A stretch of 64,000 nt of DNA from a virus, in the IMG/VR virus record IMGVR_UViG_3300029258_002338, positions 1-64,000 of that record; one strand, given 5' to 3'. The position numbers and the translations under genes are program-made. The notes beneath the pieces were generated by a model. The model ran no database searches and was not told where the DNA came from. It was given only the letters and a program-made list of their open reading frames with translations. Below are positions 16,742 to 25,091 of this stretch, in pieces. Position 1 is the stretch's first letter, and the number at the start of each line of letters is the position of its first letter.

Positions 16742-17041
16742 CTACCCTCTCTTCGCCTTCCAGGCTATCCGGCCATCGACGATTTGCCTACGATAATCGT
16801 CGAAGACGAGGTATCCACAACCTCTACCACCGCCGGCTCCTCCACGCATCTTGCCCGCCAACCGCCTCGCTTGGGTCAACGTCAACCCCGTCGTGGCGGC
16901 CTGATCCGATTCCTTGGTCGCTGAGAGCCTCCCCCGCCTGCCCATGTGGACGCAGACGAAGCGCACCGAGAAGTGCCGAGCAGGCTCCCTCGGTCCGGTG
17001 TCCATCAAGCGGAGCAGTTTTTCGAGGCCACCCTCAGCCAT
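16742..17041 (-). CDS. Hypothetical basic protein
   Basis: 99 residues, basic, with a Gly-rich patch near residue 70 and a strand-rich end (GYLVFDDYRRQIVDGRIAW). Four-base gaps on both sides place it in the same transcript as the transglutaminase-like gene. No recognised domain. Confidence 0.5.
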   Translation of the reverse strand: MAEGGLEKLLRLMDTGPREPARHFSVRFVCVHMGRRGRLSATKESDQAATTGLTLTQARRLAGKMRGGAGGGRGCGYLVFDDYRRQIVDGRIAWKAKRG

Positions 17042-17044
17042 CGT

Positions 17045-17599
17045 CTACCTCACCTTCCGCGTCTCCACCCGGCCTCCGTGGAAGACGGCGTGGATTTCGT
17101 GCTTTCGGAACTGTCCGGGAGGCTCCCAGCCAGGGATGGCCGGCGCTTGCGTGGGGTCGAGGGCCATGTAGGCACCGGGGTTAGCTCTCGAGTGGACGCC
17201 CACGGTGGTGTAGATGTGCCAGTTGCGGTTGTCCGCGCTGATGACCGTGGCGCCCACGCGGTAACCGAGGATCGCCAGGATCGAGCCGAGGAGGATGACC
17301 ATGTCGTCGCAGTCGCCGGCCCGGACCTGGAGGGTGCGCTTGGCGGTGGCGTAGAGGTCGTAGTCACGCGGGTCTTGGCGATAGGCGATGTTGTTCTTGA
17401 CCCACCAGAAGACGGTGGCGACCTCGGCGTCCTCGCAGGCCCACCCGGCGCACTGCTTGGGCAGGTGGGAGACCATCGAGAGCGCGACGGCGCGAGTCTC
17501 CGGGTCTCGTTGGGACGCGTCGATCTGCTGGGCGATGAGGTCGAGCCGGTCGTTGATGCCGTGGACGTCTCGGACCTGTGCCGTTCCGTAAAGGGCCAT
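17045..17599 (-). CDS. Transglutaminase-like cysteine peptidase fold protein
   Basis: 184 residues. The catalytic triad is visible: Cys97 in RAGDCDDM, His128 in NWHIYTTVG and Asp148 in ALDPT, in the order and spacing of the transglutaminase-like superfamily. Bacterial and phage members act as proteases, peptidoglycan amidases or cross-linkers. Start has GGGAG and its own promoter 45 nt upstream. In this module it could process or cross-link virion proteins; the activity is not determined by sequence. Confidence 0.8.
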   Translation of the reverse strand: MALYGTAQVRDVHGINDRLDLIAQQIDASQRDPETRAVALSMVSHLPKQCAGWACEDAEVATVFWWVKNNIAYRQDPRDYDLYATAKRTLQVRAGDCDDMVILLGSILAILGYRVGATVISADNRNWHIYTTVGVHSRANPGAYMALDPTQAPAIPGWEPPGQFRKHEIHAVFHGGRVETRKVR

Positions 17600-17643
17600 C
17601 CGAACTCCCGCGTGTCAGAAGGTACACCACCCTCTCGGGAGCC

Positions 17644-17672
17644 AGCTTACCGAGCTATCAGGGGCTTGTCAA
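17644..17672 (-). promoter_or_regulatory. Sigma70-type promoter for the transglutaminase-like gene and downstream virion genes
   Basis: TTGACA (17672-17667), 17-nt spacer, TAAGCT (17649-17644) on the minus strand. The -35 box overlaps the stop codon of the upstream 622-residue gene. Confidence 0.6.
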
Positions 17673-19537
17673 GCAGAAGTTACACTTTCGCCTTCACCTG
17701 CGGGCTGGGGCCCGGGCGTGACGGCGTGCTCTGGGGAAACATCTTGCACATCGGGGGGTTGGCTGTCAACCCCCTCGGGCTCGGTTTCCACCTCGATGAC
17801 GGGGGGCTCGGGCTCGGAGGCCGAGGGCTCGACGATCTCCACGGTCCCGATGGGGCCCGGGGATCCGGGCTCGCCGACCATCTCCCCCTGGGCCCGTCTC
17901 CAGGCCTTGGGGGGCTTCATGTCGATGTCGTAGTGCTGCCGGTACTGCTCGGCGGCGGCCCACTCGTCCTCGGACTCGGCGATGAACTGAGCCAGCTCGA
18001 CGATGGCGTCCCGCGCCGCGACGATGCGCTCGTCGCTGATGTCGATCTGCCCGGTCTGGCGGAGGTTGACCAGGATCCCCACCGTCCCGGCCTCGGCGTT
18101 CTCGAACCACTCCTCGGCGGCCTGGATGTTGGCCGTGGTGTGCTTCCAGAGCCGGTAGGCCGCCTCGTGGAGGTCGCCGTCTTCCTGGGCGATGGTCTTG
18201 ATGATCCGCTGCATCCCCGAGTCCAGCTTGTCCAGCCGAATCACGACCTGGGGCGGCGCGGCTGCCTGCTCGCCGTCCGGGTGCGGCATCGGAGGCTGCG
18301 GGAGCTGCTGCGGAGGCATCCCCTGGTGAGCGGCCTGCATCGCCGGGTGTGGCATCACCTGACCGGGCATCCCGGCGACCATCTCCTCCTCCATCTCCGC
18401 GCCGCTGTTGAAGGCGGCCTCGGCGACCTGGACGACCCCGCCCAGCACCTCGCGCCCCATCTTGAGCCACGCCGGCTCGTTGGGGCTCTCCTGTGGCATC
18501 AGGTTGTTGGCGACCACGCCCATCACCTGCACGAAGTTGCCCATGAAGTTGGTCATGGTCTCGGCCTGCTTGGCGAGGCGATCTTCGTCGGACGGCTTGG
18601 CGAGCTGCATCTGGAGCATCTTGTCGTAGACGTTGAACATCTCCTTGCGAGACTCGCTGTCGGTCTGCGACTTGGTCTGCATGAAGGCTCCGACGCCAGC
18701 CACGGCCGACCCGAGAGCCCCCACGACGGAGGGAGCGAGGGCCTTGATGGTCTCGGCCGTGTCGTTGCCCTTCTGGCCGTCCATCAACTTGGCGATCATC
18801 TCCTCGTGCCGGCGTTGGGCTTCGAGTGCCTGCTCGCGGAACTCCCGCTGCATATTCTGAAGCTCGGCCTGGCGCTTCTCCTCGCGACGCTCCTCGCGCT
18901 CCTTGTTGCGCTCCTCGCGCAGCCGGCGCACCTCCTCGCTCTCCGCGTCGCCCTTCTGGGGCAGCAGCGCGGCGAGCAGGGTGTTCGTCGACTGGTTCAT
19001 CATCATCATCATGTCCGAGGTGCTCATGCTCTGCCCTGACAGCCCCATGTACGAGCTGAAGGCCGGCCCGGCCATCCATCCGGGCTGGCCGCCGGGCATC
19101 GCCTGCATGGCCATCGGGTTGACGCCCAGTCCGGCCTGCTTGTCGCGCATCGGCTTAGGGTCGAGGGGCGGCCCGGCGATGTCGTAGAGCGCGGTCTTGT
19201 CGGGGAGGCCTGGCACCTTGAAGACCACCTCGTACATCCCACCCCCGGCGTACTCGTTCAGGAGCGGCTCGACGCCGCCCTGCTGGAGGGTCTGGGGGTT
19301 CATGTTGTGGATGATGTCGAGGTACTGCGGGCGCGACGTGACGCTGTCGCGCTTGCGGATCACGAGGCTGACCGTCTTGGCCGCGTTGGCGGCCTTGTCG
19401 ATCACGTCGTTGATCTCCCTCAGATCATCCGGCAACGCAGCGTCGGCCGGGTTGCCCACCGACTTGGCGACGGCCTTCCCGGCTTCCTTGATGACCTCAG
19501 CTCCGACCTGTGCGTGGACTTCTTTCTTCGCTGCCAT
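17669..19537 (-). CDS. Large coiled-coil virion-module protein
   Basis: 622 residues. N-terminal helix and a mixed region (1-150), a Met/Gln-rich segment (about 130-185), a strongly predicted coiled coil with Arg-Glu heptads (about 205-255), Ala/Gly-rich segments that could associate with membrane (about 268-285), then acidic Pro-rich C-terminus. No ATPase motif, so it is not a packaging motor. It may be an internal scaffold or a tape-like protein of a membrane virion, though the length is short for a tail tape measure. Start overlaps the upstream gene by 41 nt. Confidence 0.6.
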   Translation of the reverse strand: MAAKKEVHAQVGAEVIKEAGKAVAKSVGNPADAALPDDLREINDVIDKAANAAKTVSLVIRKRDSVTSRPQYLDIIHNMNPQTLQQGGVEPLLNEYAGGGMYEVVFKVPGLPDKTALYDIAGPPLDPKPMRDKQAGLGVNPMAMQAMPGGQPGWMAGPAFSSYMGLSGQSMSTSDMMMMMNQSTNTLLAALLPQKGDAESEEVRRLREERNKEREERREEKRQAELQNMQREFREQALEAQRRHEEMIAKLMDGQKGNDTAETIKALAPSVVGALGSAVAGVGAFMQTKSQTDSESRKEMFNVYDKMLQMQLAKPSDEDRLAKQAETMTNFMGNFVQVMGVVANNLMPQESPNEPAWLKMGREVLGGVVQVAEAAFNSGAEMEEEMVAGMPGQVMPHPAMQAAHQGMPPQQLPQPPMPHPDGEQAAAPPQVVIRLDKLDSGMQRIIKTIAQEDGDLHEAAYRLWKHTTANIQAAEEWFENAEAGTVGILVNLRQTGQIDISDERIVAARDAIVELAQFIAESEDEWAAAEQYRQHYDIDMKPPKAWRRAQGEMVGEPGSPGPIGTVEIVEPSASEPEPPVIEVETEPEGVDSQPPDVQDVSPEHAVTPGPQPAGEGESVTSA

Positions 19538-19886
19538 CCTTCGCTTCCTTTCTCTGGAGGACTCGGCTCCACGTCTCGTCGACCGTTGACTCGTCTTCGG
19601 CGGCCAGTCCCCACCGAGCCTGGGCTACCGCCGCGATGACCGAAGACGAAAATGCGAGTTGGATCACTTCGAGGGGGCCGAAGCCCCCAACGAGGCTGAT
19701 GACGGCGCCTCCCCACCAAGCGTTGCACGCCGGGCAGAAGGCGAGCGCGTCGAGACCACACCACCGCAGCAGCTTGCGCGCCGGCATCCTCACGAGGAAG
19801 CCGATCTTGCTCCCGGTGATGACGTAGGCCACCCCGAGGGCCACGATGCCGACGCTCAGGATGTCGAGGATGAAGACGATCTGCAT
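19497..19886 (-). CDS. Membrane protein with CPACNAWW motif (DUF1360-like)
   Basis: 129 residues. Hydrophobic segments at about 4-24 and 56-84 flank FCPACNAWWGG, a pattern like the Cys-Pro-x-Cys-x-x-x-W of DUF1360 membrane proteins. The C-terminal 25 residues overlap the next gene and look non-conserved. A spore/phage membrane role is unknown; weak ribosome binding site. Confidence 0.5.
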   Translation of the reverse strand: MQIVFILDILSVGIVALGVAYVITGSKIGFLVRMPARKLLRWCGLDALAFCPACNAWWGGAVISLVGGFGPLEVIQLAFSSSVIAAVAQARWGLAAEDESTVDETWSRVLQRKEAKDGSEERSPRTGRS

Positions 19887-19893
19887 GGACGTG

Positions 19894-20190
19894 CTACACG
19901 AGCGAACGAGCCCTCAAGACGTTCCGCAGTAACGCCACGAAGTCAGCCTTCTCGATGCGACCCTCCTCGAACATCTCGAGGATCTGCTCCTCGATCTTGT
20001 CGATCACTTCGGCGGCTTCGTCGACTCGCTCTTGCCTCATCGCCTCCACGACCTGCTCGGCGATGGCTTCGGCCGACGGGATGGTCGTGAAGGTGGTGGC
20101 CGGAAGAGGCCGCTGCGGACACGGATTCCAAGGCTGCTGGTCTCCGTCGGGGATCGGTGCCGCGTACATGAATGTCCCTTCCCAAGTCAT
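19894..20190 (-). CDS. Hypothetical acidic helical protein
   Basis: 98 residues behind a strong AGGAGGAAGAC site. N-terminal 30 residues are Pro-rich; the rest is acidic amphipathic helix (about 40-95), with coiled-coil-like Ile/Leu spacing. No recognised domain. Confidence 0.55.
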   Translation of the reverse strand: MTWEGTFMYAAPIPDGDQQPWNPCPQRPLPATTFTTIPSAEAIAEQVVEAMRQERVDEAAEVIDKIEEQILEMFEEGRIEKADFVALLRNVLRARSLV

Positions 20191-20199
20191 GTCTTCCTC

Positions 20200-20688
20200 C
20201 TAAAAATCCATCTGGCGCTTGCCCGAACGAGAGATCGAGAAGGCCTGCCCGCCGTTGGTGCGGGGCTTGAAGGCGGGGCACGGGATCCGCTCCATGCCTC
20301 CCTCTTGGATGTAGCCCTGGGGGCCGACGTAGCTCGAGTCGGTCACCCAGCGCGAGATGCGCGCGTCCATGTCGCGGAAGACGAGGGTGCCGTCCCAGGC
20401 GTCGCAGAGGCCGTAGGTGGAGGGGTCGCTGTACCACTCCTGCTTGTGGCCTTCTTCCTGTACGGCCTGCCAGATGTTCTCGTCCCGCGCGGCCTCCTGG
20501 CCGGCGCGGTAGTTGAAGTTCTTGCACTCCCCGCAGGTGTGACGGACCTGCCGGATCGCTTCGACCTCGGCGTCACTTGGGGCGATGATGGGGGACTTCG
20601 ACTGGTCCGCCAGCCGGCGGCGCTCCTCCTCCGTCATCTTCTCGAGCTTCTCCTTCGGAACGACCTCGCCGTACTCCCTCTTCGTCAT
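20200..20688 (-). CDS. Cysteine-knuckle protein, copy B
   Basis: 162 residues with CGECKNFNYR (about 53-62), GLCDAWDG and a final CPAF. The spacing of CxxC, a downstream G-x-C-x-x-W and a last Cys is shared with the preceding gene product, so the two look like tandem paralogues binding one metal each. Start has AAGGAAGCGAG and lies inside the end of the upstream frame. Function unknown. Confidence 0.62.
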   Translation of the reverse strand: MTKREYGEVVPKEKLEKMTEEERRRLADQSKSPIIAPSDAEVEAIRQVRHTCGECKNFNYRAGQEAARDENIWQAVQEEGHKQEWYSDPSTYGLCDAWDGTLVFRDMDARISRWVTDSSYVGPQGYIQEGGMERIPCPAFKPRTNGGQAFSISRSGKRQMDF

Positions 20689-21256
20689 CTCGCTTCCTTT
20701 CTACGTAGAGCCCACACCCGAGGGTGGAGTCGTCCACCAGCGCGCGATGCTTGGTGCACAAGCCGACGCGATCCGGGTCGGGAGACGGCAAGCCGCGAGC
20801 GTCGGCCTCCAGCTCGCCCACGTCCTTCCACATCTGGCAGACGCCATTCTCGAAGACGTGGGTCTGCTTCAGGTACTCCTCGCGGCCCCGCCGCTTGTCG
20901 TTGTAGAAGCAGTCCGCACACGAGACGTCGTGGACGGGTTCCCAGGGGAGGGGAGCGGCGCCCACGACGGGCCGGATGGCCATCAGCCACCCGCCACCCA
21001 CGTCGGTCCAAGCGTTCGGCTCCTCCAGGTAGCTGCCTCCGTGCAGCAAGTGGCCGTTGGCGTAGACGTCATGGACGACGCCTCGGATGCCCCCTTGGTC
21101 CTCGAAGGTCTCGTGCTTCACCTCGACGGTGATGCCCAAGTCGCTGAAATCGGGGGGGTTCTGCTCAGTGCCTTCACGCTCGACGGGCTCGTCGGAGAAG
21201 TCCTTCTTGGCCAACAGGGCATAAGTGTAGCGTGGCGCGTTGACTTTGGTGGACAA
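20573..21256 (-). CDS. Cysteine-knuckle protein, copy A
   Basis: 227 residues if it starts at TTG 21256, 5 nt after GGAGG and downstream of the 21361 promoter; an upstream start at 21361 would sit inside the -35 box. It contains CADCFYND, GVCQMWKDVG and CTKHRAL...CGLYVERK, the same knuckle pattern as copy B. The last 39 codons overlap copy B in another frame and look like shadow sequence, so the ancestral end may have been near CGLYVERK. First gene of the late operon. Confidence 0.58.
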   Translation of the reverse strand: MSTKVNAPRYTYALLAKKDFSDEPVEREGTEQNPPDFSDLGITVEVKHETFEDQGGIRGVVHDVYANGHLLHGGSYLEEPNAWTDVGGGWLMAIRPVVGAAPLPWEPVHDVSCADCFYNDKRRGREEYLKQTHVFENGVCQMWKDVGELEADARGLPSPDPDRVGLCTKHRALVDDSTLGCGLYVERKRDDEEGVRRGRSEGEAREDDGGGAPPAGGPVEVPHHRPK

Positions 21257-21277
21257 AACCCCTCCTTCGCGATTTTT

Positions 21278-21296
21278 CCGCTTTTCTGAAAAGCGG
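21278..21296 (-). promoter_or_regulatory. Leader hairpin of the late operon
   Basis: A perfect stem of 8 bp, CCGCTTTT/AAAAGCGG with loop CAG, lies in the 5' leader between the promoter at 21361 and the TTG start. It could be an operator or an RNA-stability hairpin. Confidence 0.45.
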
Positions 21297-21332
21297 ATGG
21301 CCCGGTTTTTGCACTCCAGGCCGAGTGTGGGT

Positions 21333-21361
21333 ATTGTAGTTACACCCCCTCTATCTGTCAA
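21333..21361 (-). promoter_or_regulatory. Strong sigma70-type promoter for the leftward virion operon
   Basis: TTGACA (21361-21356), 17 nt, TACAAT (21338-21333): a near-consensus promoter pointing into the structural module. Expected start of transcription near 21326, leaving a 70-nt leader with a hairpin before the TTG start. Confidence 0.75.
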
Positions 21362-22039
21362 CCCCTAAGTGAAGATCAAGGTCACTTTCCTCCATAGGGG
21401 CTCTCCAGCGAGGTGGGAGAGGGCGGCCCTCGAGGGCTCCCTCGAAGGCTCCCTGGGAGGAGGGAAGAGGCCCTCGGGAAGGCTCCCTCTCCCTCCCTCC
21501 AAATTCTGCTCCTACTGTCAGGAGGTTTTGGATCCATAACCCCCCTCGAGGGAGCCCTAGAAGGGCCATAACTACACGTCAGGAATTGTAGGCAACCGGC
21601 TACTGCTACATCCACGATGGTTTCGTTATGCGTGAGGCCTCTCAAAAAAGTGCTCAAAAGACCGAAACTATGACCAAAACCTCGAGTTGCCACGTATTAC
21701 GACACACCCATAAAAACAAGAAGGATTACCAAGGCTTACACGAACTACATCGCCTTCCCTCTTATAAGTTTTTATTATATATTTTATTATTATTATCTAT
21801 ATATAAGAGAGAGCAGGGCAGCGAGATGACACAGCTTTTCGGAGAGAGGAGGAGGTTTAGGAGTTTTGGTCACGACAACAGATCTTGTCTTGCAGGTAGT
21901 GTCTAGGTGGAGTCTGTAGGTCAGCTTTAGAGAGAGAAGGGGGGGTTTGGGAAAAAACTCCCTAAACCCCAAAACTGGATCTAAGCAAGTAGGATCGTTG
22001 AAGAAATAGTTTTTCCCACCCCTGTTCGTAACCTTGGGG
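21362..22039. other. 678-bp non-coding AT-rich control region, origin candidate
   Basis: No credible gene. The left part (21420-21560) is GC-rich with GGCTCCCT repeated at 21435, 21447 and 21481 and inverted at 21549. The right part (21640-22020) is far richer in A+T than the genome, with an almost pure A/T run at 21768-21808. A 10-bp stem (21942-21951 with 21960-21970) encloses an A-rich loop. Repeats beside an easily melted tract are the usual build of a replication origin, but this is an inference; it also separates two leftward transcripts. Confidence 0.45.
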
Positions 22040-23281
22040 TCACTCCCCCCAGAAGTACAGCAATGGCGGACGCCCACCTTTGGAGCTAGAGGGCCCGGGA
22101 CGCTGCACGACCTCCCCCACTTTCATCAGGGTGTCGAGGGTGGCTCGGGCCTTCCGCTTCGAGAGGTTGGTGTTCTTGGCGATCTCGGGGCAGCTGGCGC
22201 CAGGGTGGCCTCGGAGGTAGGCCTCGATCGTGCTCTCCTCCTGGCGGTCCTCGCTACCCACCACGATGCCGAACAGCTCGAGGAGGGATCGCTTCAACAA
22301 CCCACCGATCTGGAGGGCCCCCTCGACGTCTGACGCGTCGATGTGGACTACCTCTTCTATGGGATGGCGTTGGCGGGCGAGAGCGAGAGCGGCGGCGATC
22401 CTCGAGATCTTGTCTTGGAGCCGCCCCAAGCAGCTGAAGATCTCATTGGGGTACTCCCGCCGGCGAGCCTCCACTTCTGCCTCCACCCAATCCGCGATGT
22501 ACGCCGTCAGGGTGTGTGGGAGGTAGACGAGCCCTCGATCGGATTCGTTGAGTGTTTGGAGCCAGTGGCTCAACATGGTCTCGACGTCGGGGTTGGAGGA
22601 TCGGTATCGGCGGTAGGTGGCACGGTCGGAGGCCCAGATGGTCATCCGCGGCATGAAGCCCGACCGCCAGTCGCTCGTCGTCGTCTTCTTGAGGAGGGTG
22701 TCGGGAGGGATGCCGCCGAGGATCGAGACGCGGACGCGAGCGATCGTGATGCGCCCGCCGGCCATCGTCTTCCGATCCAGCGGGCCGCCATCGTAGGTCG
22801 AGAGCAGCCACGAGCCCAACCCGGTCAGGTAGCTCTTGCGGGCCGAGTCGAGCAGGAAGGCCATCTCGTCGTGGTAGAAGATGCCGATGCCCGCGGTGTC
22901 GGGCTCGGCCAGGTAGGTGTGCCACGCTTCTTGCGTCCCGTCCACGGGCATGACGTGTTGGGGCGCGGCTCGGGCCAAGAGGCTTCGACACAGCTTCATG
23001 GCCTGGGTCTTACGGCTGCCCGAGTCACCAACGATCATCGACCACAGCTGGAGGTTCTCCCGGTAGGACCCCTGGTCCGTACCGATCTGGAGTTCCCACT
23101 TGCCCGCCGCGGCGAGGAGGGTGGTCAAGACGGAGCCGAGCTGGAACCACAAGGGAGCGTCCGTGCATCCCTGCACGTAGTCCATGTAGTCAGCTACGAA
23201 CCCCTCGGGGGGTATCAGGGGGAGTACTTCGTCATTGTAGACTGCCCAGGGCTCACGGTACGTCCCCACATCCTGCGGCAT
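22040..23281 (-). CDS. DUF3987-like ATPase/helicase-type protein
   Basis: 413 residues from ATG 23281 behind AAAGGGA. Walker A is GDSGSRKT (about residue 77), the Walker B-like segment is GIFYHDEMAFLL, followed by an arginine-rich region and a C-terminal winged-helix-like stretch (about 345-400, SCPEIAKNTNLSKRKARATL). This is the arrangement of DUF3987 proteins, found beside phage and plasmid primases and helicases. It sits alone on the minus strand, divergent from the SNF2 helicase, so it may act at initiation of replication. It lacks FtsK/HerA motifs, so it is not taken as a packaging ATPase. Confidence 0.75.
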   Translation of the reverse strand: MPQDVGTYREPWAVYNDEVLPLIPPEGFVADYMDYVQGCTDAPLWFQLGSVLTTLLAAAGKWELQIGTDQGSYRENLQLWSMIVGDSGSRKTQAMKLCRSLLARAAPQHVMPVDGTQEAWHTYLAEPDTAGIGIFYHDEMAFLLDSARKSYLTGLGSWLLSTYDGGPLDRKTMAGGRITIARVRVSILGGIPPDTLLKKTTTSDWRSGFMPRMTIWASDRATYRRYRSSNPDVETMLSHWLQTLNESDRGLVYLPHTLTAYIADWVEAEVEARRREYPNEIFSCLGRLQDKISRIAAALALARQRHPIEEVVHIDASDVEGALQIGGLLKRSLLELFGIVVGSEDRQEESTIEAYLRGHPGASCPEIAKNTNLSKRKARATLDTLMKVGEVVQRPGPSSSKGGRPPLLYFWGE

Positions 23282-23316
23282 GGGCCATCCCTTTCTCAAC
23301 TTGTAGCACGAGAGGG

Positions 23317-23346
23317 ACCATAGCAGGGCGCCCCCACCGCCGTCAA
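23317..23346 (-). promoter_or_regulatory. Promoter for the DUF3987 gene
   Basis: TTGACG (23346-23341), 18 nt, TATGGT (23322-23317) on the minus strand, about 36 nt upstream of the start codon. Confidence 0.45.
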
Positions 23347-23389
23347 GGCACATTTGCGAAAAAATCGGCACGAACCCCCAATTTTCCGC

Positions 23390-23418
23390 TTGACAGCCCG
23401 CTTTAAGCCCTTTAATCT
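23390..23418 (+). promoter_or_regulatory. Rightward promoter P1 of the replication operon
   Basis: TTGACA (23390-23395), 17 nt, TAATCT (23413-23418). Expected start of transcription falls at about 23424-23426, right at the ATG at 23427, so the mRNA would be leaderless. Confidence 0.5.
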
Positions 23419-23426
23419 GGCTGACC

Positions 23427-25091
23427 ATGAGCGTGGCCTGGGGAATCAAGGGCGTTTTGCCCGTCAATCGAGGGTGGTTTTCTGTTGACAAGGCTTCCAT
23501 CCCCGAGTACTATCCGATACTGGCGGGGGAGTGCGGCCTACGCACGACCTTCAAGCGAGGTCACGAAGACGAACTTCCCCATCGACTGTTGGTACACCTC
23601 ACACACCTGCCCCTCTTGCCCGGCTGGGCTCCAGGCAGCGGTCCCGTCCTTGGCTCACAAACCGCCCCCGCAACCTTGGAGCCCGCCGGGCCTCTTTCCA
23701 CGCCCGCCTGGTGGGAGGAGTTGAAAGACGAGCAGCGCGAAGACGCCCTGTGGACCCGCGAGCGGCCGGGCGTCCTCATCGCCAACGGGCTCGGGAGCGG
23801 GAAGACGCGGACGGCCTTGGCCGGGTGCCGGCCGCCTGCCCTCATCATCTGCAAGAAGTCTGCGGTGCGGCGCGTGTGGGCCGACGAGCTGGACTACCTC
23901 GGCTGGAGCTACACGATCCTCGAAGGGCGCAACGTCAGCCTCGAGGCCATGGAGGAGCCCGTTCACGCCTGGATCCTCAACTACCACGTCGCGCCGGCGT
24001 GGCTCCCCTACTTCGGCGTGGCCGGCATGGGCCCGAACCCCACGACCCTGATCGTGGACGAGGCCCATATGCTCCAGAAGCGGCAGCTGTCGTGGTCTCA
24101 GGCTCTCCGAAGCCTCAACCCCCAGCTCACCATCGCCCTGACGGCCACGCCCATCAGAAACCGGCTCAGGAGCTTCTACGGCGTGCTGGACGCCATCGCC
24201 CCGCGGGCCTTTGGTCACATCTTCGAGTTCCGGGTCCAGTACTGCGGAGCCGTGATGGGCGAGTACGGCCTGGTGGACGGGGAGCCTTCCGAGACCGCCC
24301 TCTGGCGCCTGCGGCAGAGGATCCGCCCCATCTTGCAGAAGCGGGACCGTGACCTCGCGATCCCGATCCACAGGGAGATCTCTCAGATCTACGTCGACCG
24401 AGACGACCTGGCCCGTCTGCAATCCGCAGCGGCTCAAGACGCCATCGCCAACGTGGGCAAGGGGCCGGGCATCCACCTCAGTTGGGGCAACAGGGAGCGT
24501 CAGCTCGCGGGCCAGCTCAAGGTGCCGTCGGCGACCCAGTTCCTCGCGCGCAGAGCCGGGACCGACCGGGTGGTGGGGTGGTTCTGGCACAAGGACGTGC
24601 TCAAGGCCACCAAGGAGAAGCTGAAGGAGCTGCTCCCTTCGAATGTCAAGATCGACGTCCTCACCGGAGAGATCACTCAGTCTCGCCGGGACAAGATCAT
24701 CACCGAATGGCGTGACGGGGACCCTCACGAGCCTCGCGTGCTCCTCGCTACGATCGGGGCCGCGAGTGACTCGATCGCCCTCACCACGGCAGCTCACGCC
24801 TTGTTCGTCGAGAACGATTGGGCCCCACTCCAGCTCCAACAGGCCGAGACGAGGACCCATCGTTACGGACAGAAGCACCCGGCGTGTCACGTCACCTACA
24901 TGACGATCCCTCGCACGAAAGACGACGAGATCGCCCAGGCGTTGCTCGAGAAGGCCAAGGAGGCCGAGCAGGTCCTGGGAGAAGACGGCCAGCTGGCCCA
25001 GATGCAAGCCCTCGCCGGTGTCGACGAGGAACAGGGAGAGGCTTCCTTCATGGAGGACCTCGCGAACCAGATCATCGGAGGAATCAGATGA
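23427..25091 (+). CDS. SNF2-type superfamily 2 helicase/ATPase
   Basis: 554 residues. Walker A ANGLGSGKT (119-127), DEAH box at 211-214, TATP motif (about 238-245), then a RecA-like second lobe ending QAETRTHRYGQK, the motif VI of SNF2 ATPases. Known relatives in phages translocate along DNA in replication or recombination. The first 90 residues are not part of the helicase core and have no ribosome binding site before ATG; a second reading frame over 23485-23724 encodes a CxxCP-containing peptide, so the true N-terminus is unsettled. Confidence 0.85.
   Translation: MSVAWGIKGVLPVNRGWFSVDKASIPEYYPILAGECGLRTTFKRGHEDELPHRLLVHLTHLPLLPGWAPGSGPVLGSQTAPATLEPAGPLSTPAWWEELKDEQREDALWTRERPGVLIANGLGSGKTRTALAGCRPPALIICKKSAVRRVWADELDYLGWSYTILEGRNVSLEAMEEPVHAWILNYHVAPAWLPYFGVAGMGPNPTTLIVDEAHMLQKRQLSWSQALRSLNPQLTIALTATPIRNRLRSFYGVLDAIAPRAFGHIFEFRVQYCGAVMGEYGLVDGEPSETALWRLRQRIRPILQKRDRDLAIPIHREISQIYVDRDDLARLQSAAAQDAIANVGKGPGIHLSWGNRERQLAGQLKVPSATQFLARRAGTDRVVGWFWHKDVLKATKEKLKELLPSNVKIDVLTGEITQSRRDKIITEWRDGDPHEPRVLLATIGAASDSIALTTAAHALFVENDWAPLQLQQAETRTHRYGQKHPACHVTYMTIPRTKDDEIAQALLEKAKEAEQVLGEDGQLAQMQALAGVDEEQGEASFMEDLANQIIGGIR
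23485..23513 (+). promoter_or_regulatory. Rightward promoter P2 inside the annotated helicase N-terminus
   Basis: TTGACA (23485-23490), 17 nt, TACTAT (23508-23513). It is at least as good as P1. If used, its transcript would begin near 23520 and could not make the full 554-residue form. Confidence 0.45.

Noticed and set aside
17764-17793. TTGACA on the minus strand at 17769 as a promoter
   Set aside because: It is inside the coiled-coil gene and the -10 position (CAAGAT) is poor; the promoter at 17644-17672 is better placed.
16946-19039. 697-residue open frame on the plus strand
   Set aside because: Antisense shadow of the transglutaminase-like and coiled-coil genes, crossing their promoter region; no start signal.
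22040-23281. DUF3987 ATPase as genome packaging motor
   Set aside because: It lacks FtsK/HerA or terminase motifs and has the winged-helix end of replication-type DUF3987 proteins.
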